Of a stretch of 31,646 nt of DNA, positions 6,989 through 12,449 are shown one piece after another. The stretch is from a virus, in IMG/VR virus record IMGVR_UViG_3300035161_000096, positions 1 through 31,646 of that record, one strand, 5' to 3'. Each line of letters opens with the position of its first letter. Position 1 is the stretch's first letter. The notes under the pieces were generated by a model. That model did not search any database. It had not been told where the DNA came from and was given only the letters and a program-made list of their open reading frames with translations. A program made the translations under genes and the position numbers.

Positions 6989-7496
6989 TGTGCGCCTCCG
7001 TTGGTGTTAGGGATTCGATCAGCCGACGATACGCTTCCTCTCGCATGTCATCGTAGTAGCCGGAATTGGCCACAAAATCCTCGGCGCTCTTGTAGCAGCA
7101 CCCACCGAGGAAATCCTGCCCCTGATGTTCCGCGCCGGTCACCGGGTTGGTCCAGTGCGCCGTGACGGTCACCGAGGCCCAGGCCCATGGGTCACCTTCG
7201 TTTAGTCGTCGGTTGATTTCCTCGACCAGTGACTCATCCAGCTCATCCCCTGGCCGGGTGTAATCCTGAACGGCCTCCAGGGTGAATTCCACGTCATCTT
7301 TGGTGGGCCGCACGCGCAGCCCATCGATCATCCCGCCGATCTTGTGTTGCAATCGCTCGGTGACTGCCTGCGCGGACTCCAGGTCCTGCAGGTCCTGGGC
7401 GTCATGGGTGTATCTCAACTGATCGTGAATCGACTGCAGCATGGTGTCCAGGGAGTCCCAAATCCGTTCGAGCTCGGGTAGTGTCAGGGTGGTCAT
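6981..7496 (-). CDS. Conserved-type phage hypothetical protein
   Basis: The 171-aa product has an N-terminal coiled coil (LERIWDSLDTMLQSIHDQL and following, to about residue 65). An alpha/beta C-terminal domain follows, with WAWASVTVTAHW and the motif FLGGCCYKSAEDF near residues 130-142. I have the impression of similar Gly-Gly-Cys patterns in other phage hypotheticals, but no function is known to me. GGAGGTGCC precedes ATG 7496, and the upstream stop overlaps it by ATGA. Confidence 0.65.
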   Translation of the reverse strand: MTTLTLPELERIWDSLDTMLQSIHDQLRYTHDAQDLQDLESAQAVTERLQHKIGGMIDGLRVRPTKDDVEFTLEAVQDYTRPGDELDESLVEEINRRLNEGDPWAWASVTVTAHWTNPVTGAEHQGQDFLGGCCYKSAEDFVANSGYYDDMREEAYRRLIESLTPTEAHSE

Positions 7497-7858
7497 TCGG
7501 CACCTCCGTTTCCGTTCAGCGCGAGGCTGAGTTGGCCGTCATGTCTGGCTTCGAGCATGCGCCGGTAGATGGCCCGGTCCCAACCCCAGAACCGTTTGCA
7601 GGCCAGCCCCGCCTTGGGCCCCCAAACATCGATCTCGGTGCATGCGAACTGCCCGACGTCCTGGGTGACGTGGTTGGCAGCGTCCTGCGCAGTGTGCGCC
7701 GTGACGCGCACCTCGAATTTCGGGTAACGGTGTTCCTGGGTGAGGCTGGCGATTTCGCCCACCGTGACCGTGACAGGCCAGGAGTAAACCTTCCGGCCGT
7801 TCAGCTTGCCCAGCAACCGGGCGCGGAGTCTTTTCGGATTTGCGTAGTATGGTCTCAT
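7493..7858 (-). CDS. Hypothetical protein preceded by an ACTCAAAACCAC leader
   Basis: The 121-aa product starts at ATG 7858. No Shine-Dalgarno site is present; instead ACTCAAAACCAC abuts the ATG, a leader shared with two other genes here. It is beta-rich (YSWPVTVTVGEIASL, KFEVRVTAHTAQDAANHV) and contains C-x-E-I-D-V-W-G-P-K-A-G-L-A-C-K. The C-terminal half has WGWDRAIYRRM and ends NGNGGAE, whose stop overlaps the next gene. Function unknown. Confidence 0.65.
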   Translation of the reverse strand: MRPYYANPKRLRARLLGKLNGRKVYSWPVTVTVGEIASLTQEHRYPKFEVRVTAHTAQDAANHVTQDVGQFACTEIDVWGPKAGLACKRFWGWDRAIYRRMLEARHDGQLSLALNGNGGAE

Positions 7859-7870
7859 GTGGTTTTGAGT
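7859..7870 (-). promoter_or_regulatory. ACTCAAAACCAC translation leader
   Basis: On the minus strand ACTCAAAACCAC is immediately followed by ATG 7858. The same element abuts ATG 9636 (as ACTCAAAACCAT) and, two bases shorter, ATG 8107. It sits where a Shine-Dalgarno site is missing, so it may be a non-standard ribosome-binding leader or a regulator site over the start codon. Confidence 0.5.
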
Positions 7871-7879
7871 GGTTAGGGG

Positions 7880-8107
7880 TTAACTGCGGGTTGTTTGCTC
7901 TTCCTGATAATGCCGTGCGGCTCGCTCGCTCAAACGCTCAAACGAGAGCTTGCGCTTGGCGCACCAATGCATGAGGTCTGCCAGTAAATCGAGGCAGGCC
8001 GTTTGATCATCATCGGGCCCGGTCAATTTCCGGTAGTGGTTGATGGCGGATTGGGCCCAGCTTGCGCGTTGCGCATTGGTGGGCGTGTTTGGATCTTTTG
8101 CGAACAT
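7880..8107 (-). CDS. Small conserved-type phage protein (HWC motif)
   Basis: The 75-aa product is all-helical and reads RASWAQSAINHYRKLTG, then DLLADLMHWCAKRKLSFERL and ARHYQEEQ. The D-L-L-x-D-L-x-H-W-C core is a pattern I recall from many small phage hypotheticals of unknown function. It starts 20 nt after the integrase stop with no Shine-Dalgarno site but with the ACTCAAAACT leader touching the ATG. The position next to the integrase suggests a recombination or lysogeny accessory role, which is only inference. Confidence 0.65.
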   Translation of the reverse strand: MFAKDPNTPTNAQRASWAQSAINHYRKLTGPDDDQTACLDLLADLMHWCAKRKLSFERLSERAARHYQEEQTTRS

Positions 8108-8117
8108 AGTTTTGAGT
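8108..8117 (-). promoter_or_regulatory. ACTCAAAACT translation leader
   Basis: The minus strand reads ACTCAAAACT directly before ATG 8107. It is the shortened version of the leader at 7859-7870 and 9624-9635, and the preceding bases (CAACCG) also resemble the 7858 gene leader (CTAACC). Confidence 0.45.
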
Positions 8118-8127
8118 CGGTTGATTG

Positions 8128-9270
8128 TTACACGTTGAATTTGTCGGGAGTCAGGGACCAGAACATCTCACAGTGCTGCGGCTTGACCGGCTGCAGGTAG
8201 TGTTTGAGGACGATCACAACGGAGTTGCCCATCTCGCTTGCGGTCATGGCGTGATCGCGAACCAGTGAGCTGTAGTAGCTGCCGAACGAGTGGCGCATAA
8301 CGTCATGAGGCCATTCCTCCCACCCCAGATGCGTGCGCAGGGGGGCGAGCTCGCTGTACTTGCCAGAGGCGAAGTCTGCCCCGATTTTGCAGCCCCACTC
8401 CTGAGCCAATCGCACCCAGGCCACCGCAGTCGCATGCATGTGAATGATGCGGGGACGGTCGACCTTGGTGATCCAGGCAGGCAGGTGGATGAGCCCCTCG
8501 TCGACGTTGACCATCGACCAGTCCATGCGATTCAGCTCTTCCGGCCGGATGCCGCAGTAAGTGCCGAGAACAAAGTAGCCCAACAGTTCCCGGGCCTGGG
8601 TGGTGATGAACTGCAGCGCACTCTGCATTTGGTCAGGCGTGAAGATCGTAACCTCCGAATATTTGATCTTCTGTTTGGGGATGCCCTTGAGCAGAAACTC
8701 CTGGCAGTATTTCTGATCGTGACAGTAACCGAAAAAGGAACGCGCAGCGTCCCGGTGGTTATTGTAGGTGTGCCGCTGAAACTGACTGAGCCAGGAGACA
8801 ATGTCCTGCCGGGTGACTGAGCTCACGGGTTGCGTTTCCCGGCCCCTCGCGAACCGCCGGATCCACCGGTCAGAGTTCCCGACGTGAATTTCGGAGTTGC
8901 CCCGCGACTTGAGCATGGCAACCCATTCCCGCCCCGCTTTCTCCAGGGTGACCTGCAGGCCTCCGTTGCCATTCCCGTTTCCGTTCCCGTTGCCCTTCCC
9001 CGCCAGCCACTGATCGATCATCTGGTTCAGGGTGACGTCCAGTTGCCGGATCCGATCATAGCCGGTCACCAAGTCGGTGCGTTCTGCGGTGGTGAGAGCA
9101 AGCCATCCCTCCCCGGCCTTGCGTGCGATCTTGCGCTCCTCATCGGCGGCACGCTCGGCGTCGGCGCGAGATTTGAAGAAACGGCGCTTCCGTTTTCCTC
9201 CCTCAGGTTTCCAGTCGAGCACGTAGCGGGTGCCCTCTCGTTTTCCCTCTTTTCGGATGTTCAATTTCAT
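8128..9270 (-). CDS. int: Tyrosine recombinase (phage integrase)
   Basis: The 380-aa enzyme should catalyse site-specific integration and excision. Residues about 1-70 look like an Arm-type DNA-binding domain (RYVLDWKPEGGKRKRRFFKS), residues 105-200 a SAM-like core-binding domain, and 215-370 the catalytic domain. R242 in GIRPEEL, R326-H327 in DVMRHSFGSYY and the nucleophile Y358 in KHYLQPV are visible, with H357 before it. The usual first His of H-x-x-R is an Asp here, as far as I can align it. A Gly-Asn repeat linker (GNGNGNGNGNGG) near residues 92-103 joins the first two domains. I prefer ATG 9270; an in-frame TTG lies at 9288. A strong promoter lies at 9325-9353. Confidence 0.9.
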   Translation of the reverse strand: MKLNIRKEGKREGTRYVLDWKPEGGKRKRRFFKSRADAERAADEERKIARKAGEGWLALTTAERTDLVTGYDRIRQLDVTLNQMIDQWLAGKGNGNGNGNGNGGLQVTLEKAGREWVAMLKSRGNSEIHVGNSDRWIRRFARGRETQPVSSVTRQDIVSWLSQFQRHTYNNHRDAARSFFGYCHDQKYCQEFLLKGIPKQKIKYSEVTIFTPDQMQSALQFITTQARELLGYFVLGTYCGIRPEELNRMDWSMVNVDEGLIHLPAWITKVDRPRIIHMHATAVAWVRLAQEWGCKIGADFASGKYSELAPLRTHLGWEEWPHDVMRHSFGSYYSSLVRDHAMTASEMGNSVVIVLKHYLQPVKPQHCEMFWSLTPDKFNV

Positions 9271-9324
9271 GTCGTTCTTTCGGTTCAATGTTTACTGCTA
9301 TTTCCACCTCCATGCGGCAGTCAA

Positions 9325-9353
9325 AGTATCTGACAAAAAGTGACAGTTGTCAA
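9325..9353 (-). promoter_or_regulatory. Sigma70-type promoter for the integrase operon
   Basis: On the minus strand TTGACA (9353-9348) is followed by exactly 17 nt and then GATACT (9330-9325). The -35 box is perfect and the -10 box matches TATAAT at four of six bases. It lies about 55 nt upstream of ATG 9270. TGACA/TGTCA half-sites cover the spacer and -35 box, suggesting repression. Confidence 0.6.
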
Positions 9354-9368
9354 TGCTCAACACTGACA
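9331..9368. promoter_or_regulatory. TGACA/TGTCA half-site cluster over the integrase promoter
   Basis: TGACA occurs at 9331, 9341 and 9364 and TGTCA at 9348. The pair TGACA-GT-TGTCA (9341-9352) is an inverted repeat lying on the -35 box. Another TGACA lies at 9551. This is the layout expected of an operator for a repressor or excisionase that switches integrase transcription. Confidence 0.45.
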
Positions 9369-9635
9369 ATTTCTGCCAAACACTGCTCACCAGAGCAGAA
9401 TCGGGAAAACGTGCGAAAGGCCCAGAAAACCGCGTTTTTGTTGGCGTTTAAGCCGTTTTTGGAAAGGTGCCGAGACAAGTGCCTGGCACGCTTTGAAAAC
9501 CCCCATTTTATTGGACTTTTGAGGGGCCCGGCCGGGGCTGACGTTTCTGCTGACAAAAAAATCGTATACATGCGCCCACTTTGGGCTTGCGCGTATGCAA
9601 GCGATTGCATTATGCCTGGAGCCACTCAAAACCAT
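9369..9635. other. Divergent control region between integrase and rightward operon
   Basis: No supported gene. It holds a GTGCC...GGCAC inverted repeat (about 9473-9490), CTTGC-GCGTAT-GCAAG (about 9588-9603) and a further TGACA at 9551. It must contain the promoter of the rightward operon, but no clear -35/-10 pair was identified. By position next to the integrase it is also a candidate for the phage attachment site; no host sequence is available to test that. Confidence 0.4.
9624..9635 (+). promoter_or_regulatory. ACTCAAAACCAT translation leader
   Basis: ACTCAAAACCAT directly touches ATG 9636 and matches the leader of the gene at 7858 at 11 of 12 bases, at the same distance. No Shine-Dalgarno site is present. 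Confidence 0.5.
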
Positions 9636-10028
9636 ATGAAAACCAGCAGCCCAAACACCCGCAGGTTGCGCTCCGATTCCAGGCCTCAGGAGGAGGCAGT
9701 TTCAGAGGCGCAAGATCAGCAGAAATTCGTCAACATATTGACCGGCGAAATCGTCGTTGCCGCACTGGTGGAGGACGGTCGTTTTTGGCGTCATGATGAG
9801 CTCGACAAAAACGGCCGCCCCCTCAGACGGTGCCGGGGTGAGCTTTGCCAGATCTCACCATCGACCCATGGGTCCTACTTCACCGGCAGCTACGCTCCGT
9901 TCAGCCCCTCCCGGGAGTCTGAAACTGAGCCACTGCGCAGGCGCATATTCGAGCTCCGCACCGAGGCGAACCGACTCAAGACGCAGTTGTGTAGCCTCTA
10001 CCTCAAACCCGTTCAGAACGAAAACTAG
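9636..10028 (+). CDS. Hypothetical protein, first gene of the rightward operon
   Basis: I start at ATG 9636 (MKTSSPNTRRLR), giving 130 aa. The frame is open back to 9288, but those codons cover the integrase control region and look non-coding. The product has a charged N-terminus and a beta-rich middle (KFVNILTGEIVVAALVEDGR, then DKNGRPLRRCRGELCQIS). A C-terminal coiled coil follows (EPLRRRIFELRTEANRLKTQ). Standing alone opposite the integrase, it is the place one would expect a lysogeny regulator, but no helix-turn-helix is visible. Confidence 0.55.
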   Translation: MKTSSPNTRRLRSDSRPQEEAVSEAQDQQKFVNILTGEIVVAALVEDGRFWRHDELDKNGRPLRRCRGELCQISPSTHGSYFTGSYAPFSPSRESETEPLRRRIFELRTEANRLKTQLCSLYLKPVQNEN

Positions 10029-10044
10029 TCGTCCCGACAATGCA

Positions 10045-10305
10045 ATGGATTTGCAACATCTCCATGAGCGTCTGGATCAACTGGTCCAGACGTACTCACT
10101 CGAAACCATCCTGGGCATGCTCAGCGATGTATGCGAGGCCCGGTCCCGACATACCGTCCAACTCCACCAGGACTCGAACATCGGCCGGGAATGGTCAAAG
10201 ATGGCAGTGATGCTTGACCGGGTGCGGGAGGAGGCGCACGCATCCCGCACTCGCAGCATCAGCCGACTGAGGCAACCCCGGCGCGACAAACCTCACCAAT
10301 CATGA
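10045..10305 (+). CDS. Small helical hypothetical protein
   Basis: The 86-aa frame starts at ATG 10045 (MDLQHLHERLDQLVQTY) and its stop overlaps the next start by ATGA. It is helical and charged, with a first amphipathic helix, then SLETILGMLSDVCEARSRH, and a basic C-terminus (RSISRLRQPRRDKPHQS). Upstream codons of the same frame overlap the preceding gene and are not needed. Function unknown. Confidence 0.55.
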   Translation: MDLQHLHERLDQLVQTYSLETILGMLSDVCEARSRHTVQLHQDSNIGREWSKMAVMLDRVREEAHASRTRSISRLRQPRRDKPHQS

Positions 10306-10763
10306 ATCTGCGCGTTCTCATCATCGACGAGACCACCCGGGAAAACATCCGCCGACTGCGGGGCTATGCCGAGTCAAACCGGGTGAGCCTGGATGCCCTG
10401 CGGCGAATGCAGGAACACCCTGAGCAGGCCGTCGGGAATAACCCGGCGCATGCCATCATCATCCCCCAAGGTTACCGGGTGGTGTTCTCGGTGGAGGAGC
10501 AACCGGCGGGGCTGGCAGAGCACCTGTCGATTAGCGTCCTGCCCCCCCGGCCGAATACCTACCCAAGCACCGAGTCGGTTACCCAGATCTGCCTGGAGTT
10601 TGGCTGGCCCAAACTGAGCTTCGAGCCGGGTCAGCAGCTGGGCTTTGGTTTCACGGTTTGGATGGAACCTGAGGCCTGCGCAATCAATTTGCTGCGACTG
10701 GTTGACACCCCCGCAAATCTCCTGAAGCTGCCCCGTGACCATGGCCTGGATCCGGCCACCTGA
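10302..10763 (+). CDS. Hypothetical protein
   Basis: This 153-aa protein is coupled to the gene before it. It has a helical N-terminal third with several Arg residues (ENIRRLRGYAESNRVSLDAL). A globular alpha/beta part follows, including IIIPQGYRVVFSVEEQPAGL and AEHLSISVLPPRPNTYPS. This arrangement gives the feel of a compact phage protein that is probably conserved elsewhere, yet I cannot name its family. It ends before a 400-nt non-coding gap. Confidence 0.6.
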   Translation: MNLRVLIIDETTRENIRRLRGYAESNRVSLDALRRMQEHPEQAVGNNPAHAIIIPQGYRVVFSVEEQPAGLAEHLSISVLPPRPNTYPSTESVTQICLEFGWPKLSFEPGQQLGFGFTVWMEPEACAINLLRLVDTPANLLKLPRDHGLDPAT

Positions 10764-11166
10764 TTCCCCTCGGCCGGGGCAACCCAGCCCCCCGGGCCAT
10801 GGTCCTTGGCAGCCCCCCGCTGCCGCTCCTGCAGGGGGCCTTGCTGCGCGTCTCTTCCGCCCCCACCATCTGGCCAGCCACCCCCATGAAAAGCCTCTCC
10901 TGGGCCAATCTAGAGCGTAAAGTTCCCCGACAAACGGCCCCAAAAGTCGGTTTTCGGCCCCCGGGCCCCTGGACCGTAGTTTCCCCGATGGGGCCTCGGG
11001 GCGGCCCCGGGGGGCTTAGCCTGGGGGTGGGGTCCGCTCGAGCAGTTCTCTTCGGTTCAGGGGCCAGCTACGAAGCCAAAGACGAGTACTCGCGAGGGGA
11101 CTTTGAGGGTTTACCGTTTCCTAAAATCCTTGCCATGAGCAAACGCTTGCAGAAAGGTTGCGACCG
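10764..11166. other. GC-rich intergenic region
   Basis: No convincing gene. It is full of G/C tracts and inverted GGCCCC/GGGGCC elements (around 10936-11020). AGTTCCCCGA (10920-10929) is nearly repeated as AGTTTCCCCGA (10978-10988). It probably ends the first rightward group and starts the second; TAAAAT at 11121-11126 is a possible -10 box with no good -35 partner. A tiny frame at 11135-11170 overlaps the next start. Confidence 0.45.
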
Positions 11167-11478
11167 ATGATCAACGCTGAATCCTACGTTTCCAATGATG
11201 ACCTCCGAGGCTACGTGCGCCTGGAATGGGGAAAAGAGAGGGGTAAGTTCACCCCCGCCGAGGCTCGCATGTTCGCCATGACGATTTTGGCCTGCGCGGA
11301 AGCGGCCGAAACCGACGCATTCATGATCAGTTTTTTGATGGACAAAGTGGAGGTTGATTTTCAGAAGGCAATTTTGATCCTCCGAGACTTCCGCGAATAT
11401 CGGTTGGCTCAACAGGAGGCTGAGGACCCACCTCCTCCAGGCGATGAACCGGGCCCCGCAAAGCCAGAGCAAAACTGA
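11167..11478 (+). CDS. Hypothetical helical phage protein
   Basis: The 103-aa frame is read from ATG 11167, with AAAGG 11-12 nt upstream. Most of the protein is helical: KFTPAEARMFAMTILACAEA, then AETDAFMISFLMDKV and AILILRDFREYRLAQQEAE, followed by a Pro-rich acidic tail. The F-T-P-x-E-A-R segment followed by an Ala-rich helix and E-T/S-D-A is a recurrent pattern in small phage proteins of unknown role. Its stop overlaps the next ATG (TGATG). Confidence 0.6.
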   Translation: MINAESYVSNDDLRGYVRLEWGKERGKFTPAEARMFAMTILACAEAAETDAFMISFLMDKVEVDFQKAILILRDFREYRLAQQEAEDPPPPGDEPGPAKPEQN

Positions 11479-11708
11479 TGAAAAAACCGACGCTGAGCGA
11501 GGCTGCTGCTCTTTTGGGTCGCAAAGGAGGCAAAGCCGGCGGTAAATCCAAGAGTCGCACCGGCATCTCGGAGCGGATGAAGGCATGGTGGGCGAGTCCC
11601 GCCGCTGCCCATCGGCGCAAGAAGAAAAAGGCGAGCTATGTCGAGGAAACCTACGTTGAAAACGATCAGCATAAAGGTCATGGAAGCGTGTTATCTGGAA
11701 GACATTGA
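11478..11708 (+). CDS. Small Lys/Gly-rich basic protein
   Basis: The 76-aa product begins MKKPTLSEAAALLGRKGGKA, then GGKSKSRTGISERMKAWWAS and a run of HRRKKKK. GRKGGKAGG is typical of small basic phage proteins that may bind nucleic acid. It overlaps the upstream stop (TGATG). Its last 23 codons overlap the next gene in another frame, which is unusual here; the true gene could be read through both. Function unknown. Confidence 0.5.
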   Translation: MKKPTLSEAAALLGRKGGKAGGKSKSRTGISERMKAWWASPAAAHRRKKKKASYVEETYVENDQHKGHGSVLSGRH

Positions 11709-11916
11709 ACGGATACTTGGCTGCGGGTGCACCCAGCCGGGCTGTGATTGCGCCAAAACGGACACCCTCTATGTCCGCTCAAAATGCCACCCCAAAGCTC
11801 CGATAGACGTTGTTCTGAAAGCTGGCACCGGAGTGGTGCTGGTGATGTGCCGGGAGTGCAGTCAGCCCATCATCGCTGTGGCCATTGCCTCGCGTCTCAG
11901 ACCGGAGAACAACTAG
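11638..11916 (+). CDS. Cys-rich zinc-binding-type small protein
   Basis: The 92-aa frame has AAGG 7-8 nt before ATG 11638; a second in-frame Met (MEACYLED) would trim the basic start. The body carries eight Cys: CYLEDIERILGCGC, QPGCDCAKT, SKCHPKAP and CRECSQPI. Two zinc sites are possible. A C-x-H-P-x-A-P-x-D-V-V segment and C-x-E-C-x-x-P-I end resemble small phage zinc proteins of unknown role. Overlap with the preceding gene is 71 nt. Confidence 0.6.
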   Translation: MSRKPTLKTISIKVMEACYLEDIERILGCGCTQPGCDCAKTDTLYVRSKCHPKAPIDVVLKAGTGVVLVMCRECSQPIIAVAIASRLRPENN

Positions 11917-11919
11917 TCC

Positions 11920-12036
11920 GTGAATCCGCATCTCAGGATTTTGAAAACTCCTCCACCCAGGCCCCCTTCGCGATGCCTGCCTTGGATCCTGGCTGCGCTG
12001 GGTTGGCTGGCCTTTCTGATCTCGATACTGCAATGA
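11920..12036 (+). CDS. 38-aa single-span membrane protein, GTG start
   Basis: From GTG 11920 the frame reads VNPHLRILKTPPPRPPSRCL, then one hydrophobic helix of about 17 residues (WILAALGWLAFLISILQ) and stops. It starts 4 nt after the preceding gene and its TGA overlaps the next ATG exactly as ATGA, the coupling used throughout this phage. That is the main reason to believe it. The Arg/Lys- and Pro-rich N-terminus should stay in the cytoplasm with the helix in the inner membrane. A regulatory or lysis-related role is possible. It is too short for most gene callers. Confidence 0.5.
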   Translation: MNPHLRILKTPPPRPPSRCLPWILAALGWLAFLISILQ

Positions 12037-12317
12037 CACCAACACAAGCCCGAACGATTGAACTGCTCAAACACGCTGACTGGCAGGACCTGGAAGATGA
12101 AACGGTGGCCAAGATCCGCGCTCTCAAAGAGGTGGTGCTCGGAGTGAAAGAGGACGATACCCACCTCCCACTAATGCGCGATGCTATCATTCCCGTGTTG
12201 GCGTGTCTGGCTCGATTCAATATGGCGATCACCATCAACGAGGAGGAAATCTCGGTTACCTCGGCTAGTCCGTTCGATGGAGAAAGCACGAATCAAAGCT
12301 TCAATATTGGAAATTGA
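12033..12317 (+). CDS. Hypothetical helical protein
   Basis: The 94-aa frame begins MTPTQARTIELLKHADWQDL at ATG 12033, set by the ATGA overlap with the 38-aa gene. It is acidic and helical in the first half (ETVAKIRALKEVVLGVKEDD), with a hydrophobic second helix (DAIIPVLACLARFNMAITI) and a polar tail. Unknown function. Confidence 0.55.
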   Translation: MTPTQARTIELLKHADWQDLEDETVAKIRALKEVVLGVKEDDTHLPLMRDAIIPVLACLARFNMAITINEEEISVTSASPFDGESTNQSFNIGN

Positions 12318-12335
12318 TCTGCTCAACTCATCCAC

Positions 12336-12449
12336 ATGAGAAAGAGCAAAGCCGTTTCCAAGAAGGCTACCCGCAAGAAAGCAGCCCCCGCCAAGACCTC
12401 TCGCTCCAAGACAAAAGTCAGCACTCGACTGAAGCGGACCAGGATCTGA
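12336..12449 (+). CDS. 37-aa Lys/Arg-rich histone-H1-like peptide
   Basis: The frame from ATG 12336 reads MRKSKAVSKKATRKKAAPAK and ends TRLKRTRI. Sixteen of 37 residues are Lys or Arg (10 K, 6 R) and none is acidic; the rest are mainly Ala, Ser and Thr. This composition is that of histone H1-type tails and small DNA-condensing peptides. It lies 18 nt after the previous gene, and its stop touches the stop of the giant gene on the other strand (TGATCA). Binding to phage DNA or a packaged role is an inference from composition only. Confidence 0.45.
   Translation: MRKSKAVSKKATRKKAAPAKTSRSKTKVSTRLKRTRI

Noticed and set aside
8961-9000. Repeated G/T/C tract as a CRISPR-like or minisatellite array
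   Set aside because: It is in-frame inside the integrase and encodes the Gly-Asn linker. There are no spacers or conserved repeats.
9288-9635. N-terminal extension of the 9636 gene back to 9288
   Set aside because: It would cover the integrase promoter and operator-like sites and read unlike protein. ATG 9636 has the shared ACTCAAAACCAT leader.
10799-11170. 123-aa plus-strand frame in the GC-rich gap
   Set aside because: Pro/Gly/Leu-rich from G/C tracts, with no start signal and no domain. Only the last eleven codons are worth noting.
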